Source: Hyphomicrobiales bacterium (lineage in GTDB: Bacteria; Pseudomonadota; Alphaproteobacteria; Rhizobiales; Rhizobiaceae). Taken from it: a stretch of 64,000 nucleotides of DNA. Below are positions 27,020 to 35,201 of the stretch, piece by piece. The position numbers were made by a program, and so were the translations under genes. The stretch covers positions 62,001 to 126,000 of the forward strand of contig UBMI01000010.1 in assembly GCA_900466475.1 (NCBI GenBank), written 5' to 3'. Every line of letters starts with the position of its first letter. Positions within the stretch are counted from its first letter, which is position 1. Below the pieces are notes generated by a model, which was not told where the DNA came from, did not search any database, and saw nothing but the letters and a program-made list of their open reading frames with translations.

Positions 27020-28066
27020 TCAGTCCTTCCGCCTGTGCCGGGTGAGGCCGGTGACGACATCCTGCGCCGAGATCGTGCCAACGATCTGGCCGTTGTCGAC
27101 GACACCGATACTGCCGGGCTGCCGGGCGAGGGCATCGAGGACATCGACGAGCGGCGTCGTGGGGCGCGCGGTGGCGCTGACCGACATGCCGATTGCCGCA
27201 TCGCCAAGCCCGGGCTGCATGATGTCAGAGGCCATCAGCATGTTGATCGGGTTCATGTTCTGCACGAAATCGGCGACATATTGATCAGCCGGGTTCTTGA
27301 CGATCTCCTGTGGCGTTCCGCACTGGATGATCCTTCCGCCCTCCATGATGGCGATGCGGTTGCCGATGCGGAAGGCCTCGTCGAGATCGTGACTGACGAA
27401 GAGAATGGTCTTCTTCAGTCGCCGCTGGAATTCCAACAATTCGTCCTGCAGTCGCGTGCGGATCAGCGGATCAAGTGCCGAGAACGGCTCGTCCATCAGG
27501 AGGATCGGGGCGCCGGTGGCAAATGCGCGGGCAAGGCCGACGCGCTGCTGCATGCCGCCGGAGAGTTCGTTGACCTTGCGGTCCGCCCATTTCGTCAGGT
27601 TGACGAGTTCGAGTTGCTCGCCGACACGGCTCTTGCGTTCGGCTTCCCGTACGCCCGAGAGCTCGAGGCCGAAGCCGACATTCTCCGCGACGGTGCGCCA
27701 GGGCAGGAGGGCGAACTGCTGGAACACCATGGAAACCGTATGCGTGCGCAGGTCGCGCAGCGCCTTGGCATTGCATCTGTAGGGGTTTACCGGTCCCGTT
27801 GCCGCCGAGACAGCGACGTCGCCGCGCACGACGGGGGCGAGCCCGTTGACGGCGCGCAAGAGCGTGGACTTGCCGGAGCCTGAAAGGCCCATCAGCACGA
27901 GGATTTCGCCTTCCTGGATCGTCAGCGAGGCATTGGCGACACCAAGAACGAGGCCGGTCTCAGCGCTGATCTCGTCGCGTGAGCGACCTTGATCGACCAT
28001 CGCGAGCCCAATTTCCGGCCGATCGCCGAAGATGATGCTGACGTCATTGAAACTGACCGCGGTCAT
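27020..28066 (-). CDS. choV: Choline ABC transporter ATP-binding protein
   Basis: A 348-residue ABC ATPase of the quaternary-amine (ProV/OpuA) type. Walker A GLSGSGKST, Q-loop FQQFALLPWRTVAENV, signature ELSGGMQQR, Walker B ILLMDEPFSALDP and switch SHDLDEA are intact. A C-terminal CBS-like domain (MASDIMQPGLGDAAIG, GIVGTISAQDVV-like ending) may sense ionic strength or nucleotides. It energises choline import with ChoW and ChoX. Its start overlaps the choW stop by 4 bases (ATGA). Last gene of choXWV. Confidence 0.92.
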   Translation of the reverse strand: MTAVSFNDVSIIFGDRPEIGLAMVDQGRSRDEISAETGLVLGVANASLTIQEGEILVLMGLSGSGKSTLLRAVNGLAPVVRGDVAVSAATGPVNPYRCNAKALRDLRTHTVSMVFQQFALLPWRTVAENVGFGLELSGVREAERKSRVGEQLELVNLTKWADRKVNELSGGMQQRVGLARAFATGAPILLMDEPFSALDPLIRTRLQDELLEFQRRLKKTILFVSHDLDEAFRIGNRIAIMEGGRIIQCGTPQEIVKNPADQYVADFVQNMNPINMLMASDIMQPGLGDAAIGMSVSATARPTTPLVDVLDALARQPGSIGVVDNGQIVGTISAQDVVTGLTRHRRKD

Positions 28067-28908
28067 GCGCCGTCTCCTTCGCCTGCGGTGCGGAACATGC
28101 GGTCCAGAATGATTGCCAGGATAACGATGCAGAAGCCTGCCTCAAAACCCTTGGCAATGTTGACGGTGTTCAGGGCACGTACCACCGGTACGCCGAGACC
28201 GGGGGCGCCAACGAGGGCGGCGATGACGACCATCGAGAGGGAGAGCATGATCGTCTGCGTCAGGCCGGCCATGATCTGCGGTGTCGCGAAGGGCAGCTCT
28301 ACCTTGCGCAGAACCTGCATCGGCGTTGCGCCGAAGGCGACGGCTGCTTCGACGAGGGAGGGGGGCGTCGAGATGATGCCGAGGCGGGTGAGGCGGATGG
28401 GAGCGGGGATGGCGAAGATGACGGTTGCAATCAGGCCCGGCACCATGCCGAGGCCGAAAAGGATAAGCGCTGGAATCAGATAGACGAAAGTCGGAATGGT
28501 CTGCATGAGGTCCAGGACGGGCCGCATGGCGGCATAGATCCAGGCGCGGCGGGCAGCCGCAATGCCGAGCGGAATGCCGATCACCATGCTGACGAAAGTC
28601 GCGGCGAGCACGAGCGCCAGCGTTTCCGTCGTCTCCTTCCAGTAGCCCTGATTCATGATGAGCAGCAGCCCAAGACAGGTGAAGACCGCTACTGCAATCG
28701 ACCGGCGCAGCCACCAGGCGAGGAGACTGATCGCAAGGACCGCAACCAGCGGATTGGGCGTCTGCAGCACGAAAAGCAAGGCATTGATGACGTGCGACAA
28801 CAGGGCGGAGAGTTGGTTGAAAAACCATTCGCCGTTCGATGTCAGCCAATCGACAAAGGACTTAGCCCAGGGGCCAATGGGAATTTTAGCGTCGGTGATC
28901 CAATTCAC
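28063..28908 (-). CDS. choW: Choline ABC transporter permease
   Basis: A 281-residue inner-membrane permease of the ProW/OpuAB type. It begins with a GTG at 28908 (MNWITDAKIPIGPWAKSF). About six transmembrane segments are visible, including VINALLFVLQTPNPLVAVLAI and the amphipathic region between. The EAA-type loop is VEAAVAFGATPMQVLRKVELP. It forms the membrane channel for choline between ChoX and ChoV, and is separated from choX by 77 bases carrying a strong hairpin. Confidence 0.9.
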   Translation of the reverse strand: MNWITDAKIPIGPWAKSFVDWLTSNGEWFFNQLSALLSHVINALLFVLQTPNPLVAVLAISLLAWWLRRSIAVAVFTCLGLLLIMNQGYWKETTETLALVLAATFVSMVIGIPLGIAAARRAWIYAAMRPVLDLMQTIPTFVYLIPALILFGLGMVPGLIATVIFAIPAPIRLTRLGIISTPPSLVEAAVAFGATPMQVLRKVELPFATPQIMAGLTQTIMLSLSMVVIAALVGAPGLGVPVVRALNTVNIAKGFEAGFCIVILAIILDRMFRTAGEGDGA

Positions 28909-28953
28909 GAGGCGCGCCTGTCTTTTGAGAACGAAGATCGGGATGAAAACGAA

Positions 28954-28978
28954 AACGGGGCGGCAGACCCGCCCCGTT
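28954..28978 (-). other. Intercistronic hairpin between choX and choW
   Basis: A perfect 10-bp G+C-rich stem (AACGGGGCGG / CCGCCCCGTT) with a 5-base loop, 7 bases after the choX stop. On the minus strand it is followed by TTCGTTTTC, so it can act as a partial terminator as well as protecting choX mRNA. Confidence 0.65.
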
Positions 28979-28985
28979 CATTTCA

Positions 28986-29942
28986 TCAGAGGCCGAGGCC
29001 GGACTTGACGGCTGCGAGGCCGTCGCTGCTGCCATCGCGCGTCTTGACGCCGGCGAGCCAGGGCTCGACCGCGGACGGATTGGCCTTCAGCCATTCGCCC
29101 GCTGCCTTTTCCGGATCTTCGCCGTCATTCAGGATCTTGTTCATGATCTCGTTCTCCATCTTCAGGGAGAACTTGAGATTCTTGACCAGCGTCCCGACGT
29201 TCGGGCACTCGTCGAGATAGCCGGCCCGCACGTTGGTGTAGACTTCGGCGCCGCCGAAATTCGGTCCGAACGTGTCGTCGCCACCCGACAGATAGGTCAT
29301 CTTGAAGTTGGTATTCATCGGATGCGGTTCCCAGCCGAGGAAGACGATGGGCTTGCCTTCCTTCTCGGCGCGGGCGACCTGAGCCAGCATGCCCTGCTCG
29401 GAGGATTCGACGAGCTCCATGGCCTTCATGCCGAAGGTGTCCTTGTCGATCATGTCGATGACATGGCGGTTGCCGTCGTTGCCGGGCTCGATGCCGTAGA
29501 TCTTGCCGTCGAGATCGTCCTTGTGAGCAGCGATATCCTTGAAGTCCTTGATGCCGAGCTCGGCGCCCTTGGCATTGGTCGCCAGCGTATATTTGGCGCC
29601 GACAAGGTTCGGACCGTAGGATTCGACCGACTTGTCGTCCAGATAAGGCTGGATATCGCCCTTCTGGGACTGCATCCAGTTGCCGAGGAAGACGTCGATG
29701 TCCTTGTTCTTCATCGAGGTATAGGTGACCGGCAGGGAGAGAACCTTGATATCGGCCTCATAACCGAGCTTCTTCAGAAGCAGGGAAGCGGTCGCAGTGG
29801 TCGAGGTGACGTCCGTCCAGCCGATGTCCGAGAGATGGACAGTGGAGCAGCTTTCAGGATCTGCGGAGAAAGCAGCAGTCGCGACAGAGAGCGCGGCGAC
29901 TGCAGTTGCGGTGACGAGTTTGAATGCGCTTGTTGTTTTCAT
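28986..29942 (-). CDS. choX: Periplasmic choline-binding protein
   Basis: A 318-residue substrate-binding protein with signal peptide (LVTATAVAALSVATAAFSA) and GGGAG before the ATG. The aromatic choline box described for Sinorhizobium meliloti ChoX (Trp43, Trp90, Tyr119, Trp205, plus Asp45) is present here at positions one lower: Trp42, Trp89, Tyr118, Trp204 and Asp44, in GWTDVTSTT, FLGNWMQS, GAKYTL and FLGWEPH. Choline, and more weakly acetylcholine, is the expected ligand, used for betaine and phosphatidylcholine synthesis. First gene of choXWV; divergent from tdk across 236 bases. Confidence 0.95.
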   Translation of the reverse strand: MKTTSAFKLVTATAVAALSVATAAFSADPESCSTVHLSDIGWTDVTSTTATASLLLKKLGYEADIKVLSLPVTYTSMKNKDIDVFLGNWMQSQKGDIQPYLDDKSVESYGPNLVGAKYTLATNAKGAELGIKDFKDIAAHKDDLDGKIYGIEPGNDGNRHVIDMIDKDTFGMKAMELVESSEQGMLAQVARAEKEGKPIVFLGWEPHPMNTNFKMTYLSGGDDTFGPNFGGAEVYTNVRAGYLDECPNVGTLVKNLKFSLKMENEIMNKILNDGEDPEKAAGEWLKANPSAVEPWLAGVKTRDGSSDGLAAVKSGLGL

Positions 29943-30178
29943 TTTAGACTCCCAGTCTTACGTTCCCAAGCCAACCATCAATAGACCAGTTTTACAAGCG
30001 ATCTCGGCGCGTTTGCGGCGTTCCGGACTATATGATTGCGACGCTCCGGCGTTTTTTGAGAAAGCTTGAATTTCAAGGCTTTTGGCGATTTCGCCGCCTG
30101 GATTTCCTGTGACTATCGATTTCTTGGGGCTTTTCTTTGCGTTCTCCAGCTTCCAAGAAGCCAGATAAGGAGAATTCG

Positions 30179-30781
30179 ATGGCAAAGCTCTATTTCAACT
30201 ACTCGACGATGAATGCCGGCAAGTCGACCATGCTGCTGCAGGCCTCCTACAATTACCACGAACGTGGCATGCGCACGGTTCTCCTGATCGCGGCCTTCGA
30301 CGATCGGGTCGGGCGGGGTGTCATCGGTTCGCGCATCGGGCTCGAGGCAGAGGCAATCCCCTTCGAAGGTGACAGCGATCTCTATGCGCTGGTGCGCAAA
30401 CTCAGCAGTGAAGGGCAGGCGATCTCCTGCGTCTTCGTCGACGAGGCACATTTCATGACCCGCGATCACATCTGGCAGCTTGCCCGCGTGGTCGACAGGC
30501 TTGGCATACCCGTCATGGTCTACGGCCTGAGAACGGATTTCCAGGGCAAGCTCTTCCCGGCCTCTCAGGAACTGCTGGCAATTGCCGACGAGATGCGGGA
30601 GGTGCGGACCATTTGCCATTGCGGGCGCAAGGCCACCATGGTGGTGCGGCTCGATGCGGAGGGCAAGGTGCTGCACGAAGGCGCACAGATCGATGTCGGG
30701 GGGAACGAGAAATATGTTTCGCTGTGTCGCCGCCATTGGGACGACGCGATGAATGGCGAATGGATTGCCGAGCCGGTCTGA
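30179..30781 (+). CDS. tdk: Thymidine kinase (type II)
   Basis: A 200-residue cytoplasmic enzyme phosphorylating thymidine with ATP for dTMP salvage. The start is ATG 30179, after AGATAAGGAGAATTCG. The P-loop FNYSTMNAGKSTMLLQ and YNYHERGMRTVLL match E. coli Tdk closely. The DEAHF motif gives the catalytic Glu and Walker B, and the lasso region has YGLRTDFQGKLFPAS. The zinc site is CHCGRKA plus the later Cys/His of LCRRHW. Many alphaproteobacteria lack tdk. Divergent from choX. Confidence 0.95.
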   Translation: MAKLYFNYSTMNAGKSTMLLQASYNYHERGMRTVLLIAAFDDRVGRGVIGSRIGLEAEAIPFEGDSDLYALVRKLSSEGQAISCVFVDEAHFMTRDHIWQLARVVDRLGIPVMVYGLRTDFQGKLFPASQELLAIADEMREVRTICHCGRKATMVVRLDAEGKVLHEGAQIDVGGNEKYVSLCRRHWDDAMNGEWIAEPV

Positions 30782-30860
30782 GCCGGCAAAGGCCTGTTTT
30801 CTTCGGCGATGCAAATGACTAATCTGCAATCTGAAATCTGCAGATTCCCTGGAGTGCCCG

Positions 30861-31934
30861 GTGCGCAAGAGCCCGCCCTTCGACAGCCAGTATGAAGCCG
30901 CCCGCGACCTTGCCGAGGCCATGGGCGGGGAGGCGGACTATTGTGCCGCTTGCATCGCCGGCTTCGATGGTGACGGGCAGCGCTCGTCCGATGAGCTTTT
31001 CCTGGAGCAGAATGCGCGATTTCAGGCCTTCTTGACCGATAGTTCCACGCTTGATGTGCTGCTTGCGGAACTCGTCTTCTCTCTCGACCAGTTCACTGCC
31101 AAGGTTTCGGCGGACCTCGACAGTTTTCGCGGATTGACGCGGCGCGAAAAGATGGCCGGCTGGTTTTCGCGACAGCGCATGTGGCGCATGCACAGCGCGC
31201 GGGTGCGCGAGGCACCGGTCGTGGAACAACTGCTCGATCTCCTGGCGAAATCCGATCTGTTGGCAACGCTGCTCAAGGACCAGAGGCAATCGCTTGTCGA
31301 GCGTCACAAGAGCGCCGAACTGAGCCTCGTCGACATTGTCGAGCACCGGCGACGACTCGTCGACGAGATTGACATTGCGCGAATGCGGATGAAGGAGCTC
31401 AACGCCAAGGCATTGAACGCACAGGGTCGTATCGGCGTCTACGGCAACAAGGCGCATTGGGAGCAGATGGAGGCGGAGCGCCTCGCGCTGAAAGCGGAGG
31501 CAGAGCGCATTTCCGTCGAGGAACATGCGATGCGCGACGAAAGCCAGCGGCGCGAACGCTTCATCGGCATGTTCCAGACCTTCGTCGACAGGTTGAACGG
31601 CCGTATCGCCGGCTGCAATGCGCTCATCCGCAAGCTATCGGTCGATACCGAGGAGCGGCTCGTCATCTACCAGGCACAGGTCGACACCGACCGTCCGGGC
31701 ATGAAAGTAAGGATCAAGCCGGAGCTTTTCCCAAATATCGCCGCATCCATAGCGCTTTTCGAAAAGGGCATGCTGGTGCCTCAGGATCTGGTTCAGCGAA
31801 AGAGCCGCGCAGACCAGGACTTTGCCCGCAAATTTCCGGCCTATGCCGATGAGCCCTCGGATGCACCATTGATCGACGTGGTGCGAAAATCTCCCGTATT
31901 CGGCCTCGGTTTCCTGCGTTCGCTGCGTTCCTGA
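30861..31934 (+). CDS. Coiled-coil cytoplasmic protein of unknown function
   Basis: A 357-residue protein starting at GTG 30861 with GGAG six bases before it. I do not recognise the family. There is no signal peptide or transmembrane segment. Residues about 125-240 are highly charged and helix-forming, with long Lys/Glu/Arg/Ala stretches (LVDEIDIARMRMKELNAKALNAQ, LALKAEAERISVEEHAMRD in the middle), so a coiled coil is likely. The N-terminus has CAACIAGFDGDG, two close cysteines. The C-terminus is RKSPVFGLGFLRSLRS. It follows tdk by 79 bases and precedes the DUF2333 gene by 143, all on one strand. Codon use matches the neighbours. Confidence 0.7.
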   Translation: MRKSPPFDSQYEAARDLAEAMGGEADYCAACIAGFDGDGQRSSDELFLEQNARFQAFLTDSSTLDVLLAELVFSLDQFTAKVSADLDSFRGLTRREKMAGWFSRQRMWRMHSARVREAPVVEQLLDLLAKSDLLATLLKDQRQSLVERHKSAELSLVDIVEHRRRLVDEIDIARMRMKELNAKALNAQGRIGVYGNKAHWEQMEAERLALKAEAERISVEEHAMRDESQRRERFIGMFQTFVDRLNGRIAGCNALIRKLSVDTEERLVIYQAQVDTDRPGMKVRIKPELFPNIAASIALFEKGMLVPQDLVQRKSRADQDFARKFPAYADEPSDAPLIDVVRKSPVFGLGFLRSLRS

Positions 31935-32077
31935 CAGGGCGGCGAGGGCAGGCTGCCGTCCCTGACAGATCGCGTGCCATCGGCCGAAATATCCTTGTCT
32001 GTTGTTGTACTTGAGCGATCGAGCGCATATGTGGTGGGGAGGGATACCCTCATTTCGCCGCCTGACAGGAGACGACG

Positions 32078-33199
32078 ATGTTCGACCGGATTGCCGGTTT
32101 TTTCAGACTGATCGGCCAGACGATCGGCCGCTGGGTTCGCCTTTTTGCCGCCTGGGCCTTCTGGCCCTTCCTAGCCGCGCACGGATGGTATGCGCGGCGG
32201 ACCTGGGCGATCCGGCTGCCGATAATCGGCTTTCTCGCACTTCTCGTCGTCCTCTATGGCTATTTCATCTGGCAGACGCAGGTCTGGTCGAATTTCAACA
32301 CGAACTTTGTCGACCAGTATCGTCTTTCGGATCGAAAGGTGCCGGCAGGGCAGGAAATTCCGACGGCGGACGGGACTGCTGCCAAGAGCTGCCAGCGTTC
32401 GGCAATCGTCGATGTCGCTGCCGATCTGACGGATTTCAACGTCAACCAGAATGCCTGGATCTCGTCGATGGTGCTCTACAAGATGGGCTTCTTCGGCATT
32501 GATTGGGATCACACGCCTTTCCTCGACAACAAGGCATCTTTCCAGCGCGGCATCAATCAGGCCGTTCGCCGTACGTCCGTGGAACTGGTGGATACGCTGG
32601 GGCGCGTGCGCGGTACGTCCGGCATAAATAGCGATTTGCAGAATGCGCGCGGCAATCTGCAGTTCGATGAGTATAGCTGGTATTTCGGCCTGAACCCGTT
32701 CGGACCGAAGACACCGACGCCGGCATATTATCGCACGGCGATCAATAGCCTGCGGAAGTTCAATACGGATCTGGCTGGCTGCAATGCCGTTTTCGACGGT
32801 CGCGCCGACAACCTCATCCAGTTCATCGACCGTATCGCCAACGATCTCGGCAGCACATCCGACATGCTGGCCGAACGCTCGGAAAATCACGATCGCGGCT
32901 GGTTCGACACCCGTGCTGACGACCGATTCTGGTTCGCATATGGTCAGCTCTACGCTTATTACGCGATTTTGTCGGCCGCACAGGCAGATTTCTCTCAGGT
33001 TGTGTCGGAGCGAAATCTCGGCGCCATCTGGTCGGGTACGACACGCCAGTTCCAGGCAGCACTTCGCATCCAGCCGGCCATCATTTCCAACGGACGTGAA
33101 GACGGCTGGATCATGCCGAGCCACCTCGCCACGATGGGCTTCTACATATTGAGGGTGCGTTCGAATCTCGTTGAAATTCGCTCGGTATTGGACCGCTAG
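32078..33199 (+). CDS. DUF2333 family membrane-anchored protein
   Basis: A 373-residue protein. A cytoplasmic start with an amphipathic Trp/Phe-rich stretch is followed by one transmembrane segment at about residues 46-68 (LPIIGFLALLVVLYGYFIWQ); the rest is probably periplasmic. Regions such as NQNAWISSMVLYKMGFFGIDWDHTPFLDNKASFQRG and YYAILSAAQADF agree with DUF2333. The role is unknown in all members I know of. Cys residues at about 104 and 241 might pair in the periplasm. Single gene or second gene after the coiled-coil protein. Confidence 0.8.
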   Translation: MFDRIAGFFRLIGQTIGRWVRLFAAWAFWPFLAAHGWYARRTWAIRLPIIGFLALLVVLYGYFIWQTQVWSNFNTNFVDQYRLSDRKVPAGQEIPTADGTAAKSCQRSAIVDVAADLTDFNVNQNAWISSMVLYKMGFFGIDWDHTPFLDNKASFQRGINQAVRRTSVELVDTLGRVRGTSGINSDLQNARGNLQFDEYSWYFGLNPFGPKTPTPAYYRTAINSLRKFNTDLAGCNAVFDGRADNLIQFIDRIANDLGSTSDMLAERSENHDRGWFDTRADDRFWFAYGQLYAYYAILSAAQADFSQVVSERNLGAIWSGTTRQFQAALRIQPAIISNGREDGWIMPSHLATMGFYILRVRSNLVEIRSVLDR

Positions 33200-33250
33200 A
33201 GCGCGGAACGTCCATTCGGACGCACGGCAGATGCCCTGGCTTCTTAGCCG

Positions 33251-33712
33251 CTAAGCAGGATCGCCGTTGTCTTCGAAGCCGAGGATGCGCAGCTTCTCGA
33301 CGAATTCATAGGTGATGCCGACGATGCCGCCGCCGCTGGCATCGTCGCGGAACTGCCCGACGGAGCGCACCATCTTGTAGCCGCCGAGCCCGTTGTCGAC
33401 GCGATAGACATAGTGGAAGCCGACACGGTGAAGGCTCGCCTGCTCGAAGGTTTCGGCGATCAGTAGCCGGTCTTCCTGATGGATGCGCGACATGAGTTCG
33501 GTCAGGTTGACCGGACCTTCGCTGTAGGGAAGATCGAAAATCTCATGTACGTCTTCGCTGGCGAAGAAATGTCCGGTCTCGATGTTCATCCGCCAGAAGC
33601 CGAAGAGGCGGTAGGCCGCGAACATGGTGAGCGCTTCGGCATCTGTCACACCAATGTGGGCACGCGATTGCAGCCGATGTTCGACGGCCGGCTGTTCGAA
33701 ACGAAGAGGCAC
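33251..33712 (-). CDS. PAS-domain protein without output domain
   Basis: A 153-residue soluble protein starting at GTG 33712, preceded by AGGGGGAAACC. Residues about 35-145 form a PAS/PAC fold: FGFWRMNIETGHFFASEDVHEIFDLPYSEGP, then RIHQEDRLLIAETFEQA and FHYVYRVDNGLGGYKMVRSVGQF. No kinase, GGDEF or DNA-binding domain follows, so it must signal through a partner. It is 45 bases downstream of the LuxR-family gene on the same strand, likely one operon. Ligand unknown. Confidence 0.75.
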   Translation of the reverse strand: MPLRFEQPAVEHRLQSRAHIGVTDAEALTMFAAYRLFGFWRMNIETGHFFASEDVHEIFDLPYSEGPVNLTELMSRIHQEDRLLIAETFEQASLHRVGFHYVYRVDNGLGGYKMVRSVGQFRDDASGGGIVGITYEFVEKLRILGFEDNGDPA

Positions 33713-33757
33713 GGTTTCCCCCTGATTGGGATGACGCGCTGATTCTCTTCTGATTCT

Positions 33758-34483
33758 TCAGTTGATCAGCTTCAATCGGATGGCTTTTGCTACCAACTGA
33801 GTGCGGTTGACGCAATCGAGTTTTTTAATTGCGTTGGTCATATAGGCATTTACCGTGTGATCCGAGAGCGCCAGGATCTGGCCGATCTCGATCGAGGTCT
33901 TGCCTTGCGCGGTCCATCGCACGACCTCAAGCTCGCGTGCCGAGAGCGCGTTGTGGGAGCTCTCCTCATTGCGCTTGACCGTATTGTAGGTGTCGAGGGC
34001 GTAGAGAATAATCATCGCGAGTTCATTGATCTCGCTCTGTCCAAGGGATGCGCGTTCGCCACCGAACCAGAAGACGAGGCGCTGTCCATCCCCGGAGTTG
34101 ACGGGCATCGCGATACCGGCGGTCATGCCATGCTGCAGCATCAAATTCCTGATGCCGGCCGGGAAAGACTGGGCATGGGCGGGATCGTTGAGATGCCAGG
34201 CCTGCGGCACCGCCGATTCTCTCATGCGCGCGGCGAAGGGACATGCCCGCAGCATATGTCCACGATCGAAATCCCTGATGTAGGAAACCGGGAGCGAGCT
34301 CTCGATGATCAGCGGTTTGAGCAGCAAATCTTCTTTCGCCGGGGCGTTCAGCAGAGTGATATGCTCAAAACCGAATGCGGCTGCCACCCTTCCAAGCGCT
34401 TGCCCGAACAGGCCGCGCGTGCGGGCCACTGCCAATTCGCTCGATAGCAATGACTGCCTTTCAGAGGTAGTCATGTAAGACAT
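33758..34483 (-). CDS. LuxR-family transcriptional regulator, solo, atypical ligand pocket
   Basis: A 241-residue protein with an N-terminal autoinducer-binding-type domain (1-160) and a C-terminal LuxR helix-turn-helix (about 175-238: LSARELEVVRWTAQGKTSIEIGQILALSDHTVNAYM). Aligning by eye with TraR, the pocket positions Trp57, Tyr61 and Asp70 are here Tyr68, Phe72 and Cys81, while Pro71 and Trp85 are kept (Pro82, Trp96). The key Asp that binds the amide of acyl-homoserine lactones is thus missing. No luxI homologue is present. A different signal, or no ligand, is likely. GGGGGCACATA precedes the start. Confidence 0.85.
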   Translation of the reverse strand: MSYMTTSERQSLLSSELAVARTRGLFGQALGRVAAAFGFEHITLLNAPAKEDLLLKPLIIESSLPVSYIRDFDRGHMLRACPFAARMRESAVPQAWHLNDPAHAQSFPAGIRNLMLQHGMTAGIAMPVNSGDGQRLVFWFGGERASLGQSEINELAMIILYALDTYNTVKRNEESSHNALSARELEVVRWTAQGKTSIEIGQILALSDHTVNAYMTNAIKKLDCVNRTQLVAKAIRLKLIN

Positions 34484-34627
34484 TATGTGCCCCCGCAGGT
34501 CCCCATGTTACCGCTATCAAATACGTAAATACGCGGGCATGCTAGCCCTAATTGACTTAGCACACACTGATTAATTCATTTTCTGAAAAATTAACCAGCG
34601 AAAAACGCGCTTAAGTTGATTTACGGC

Positions 34628-35089
34628 CTATACGGGTAGAAGCGCTGTTCCTTTCACTTCCTCCATGACCGCATAGGTGTGTGTCTCGCGTACGCCGGGA
34701 AGGGAAAGAATCACTTCCGAGAGGAATTGGCGATAAGCATCCATCCCCGCCATGCGCGCCTTTACAAGATAGTCGAAGCCTCCCGCGACCATATGACATT
34801 CCATCACGTCGTCGCTGCGTTTTACTGCCGCAGCAAATGCGTCGAAAACATCAGGCGTGGTGCGATCAAGTTTAACCTGTACGAAGACGAGGAGGCTGCG
34901 GCCGAGTTTTTCCGGTGAAAGGATTGCCATATAGCCCGTGATATAACCGTCCCGGCTCAGTCGCTTCACGCGCTCGGCAGTCGCCGTGGGAGACAGGTTG
35001 ACGCGTTCAGCGAGCTCTATGTTGGAAAGCCGCCCTTCCTTCTGCAGTGCGCGGAGAATCTTGCGGTCAAGACGGTCGAGTTCTTTCAT
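34628..35089 (-). CDS. putR: Lrp/AsnC-family regulator of proline catabolism
   Basis: A 153-residue regulator starting at ATG 35089 (MKELDRLDRKILRALQKEGR). N-terminal winged helix-turn-helix (SNIELAERVNLSPTATAERVKRL) and C-terminal RAM/AsnC effector domain (MECHMVAGGFDYLVKARM, LPGVRETHTYAVMEEVK). It is divergent from putA, and the short PutA has no DNA-binding domain, so a separate activator is needed; PutR of Agrobacterium and Rhodobacter is an Lrp-type activator at this same place. Proline is the expected inducer. The symbol rests on location plus family. Confidence 0.85.
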   Translation of the reverse strand: MKELDRLDRKILRALQKEGRLSNIELAERVNLSPTATAERVKRLSRDGYITGYMAILSPEKLGRSLLVFVQVKLDRTTPDVFDAFAAAVKRSDDVMECHMVAGGFDYLVKARMAGMDAYRQFLSEVILSLPGVRETHTYAVMEEVKGTALLPV

Positions 35090-35201
35090 TTTTCGCGGCC
35101 TTTCAGGCGGTCGGTAGGCGAAGATCGTGTTGGTCGGCCTCAGTTTAGTGAAAAACACCACGAATGAACAGCTATGTTGCCGAAATCACGGAGAACACTA
35201 C

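Noticed and set aside
33200..34627. Acyl-homoserine-lactone synthase gene near the LuxR-family gene
   Set aside because: No LuxI-like protein is encoded in the window, so the regulator is a solo.
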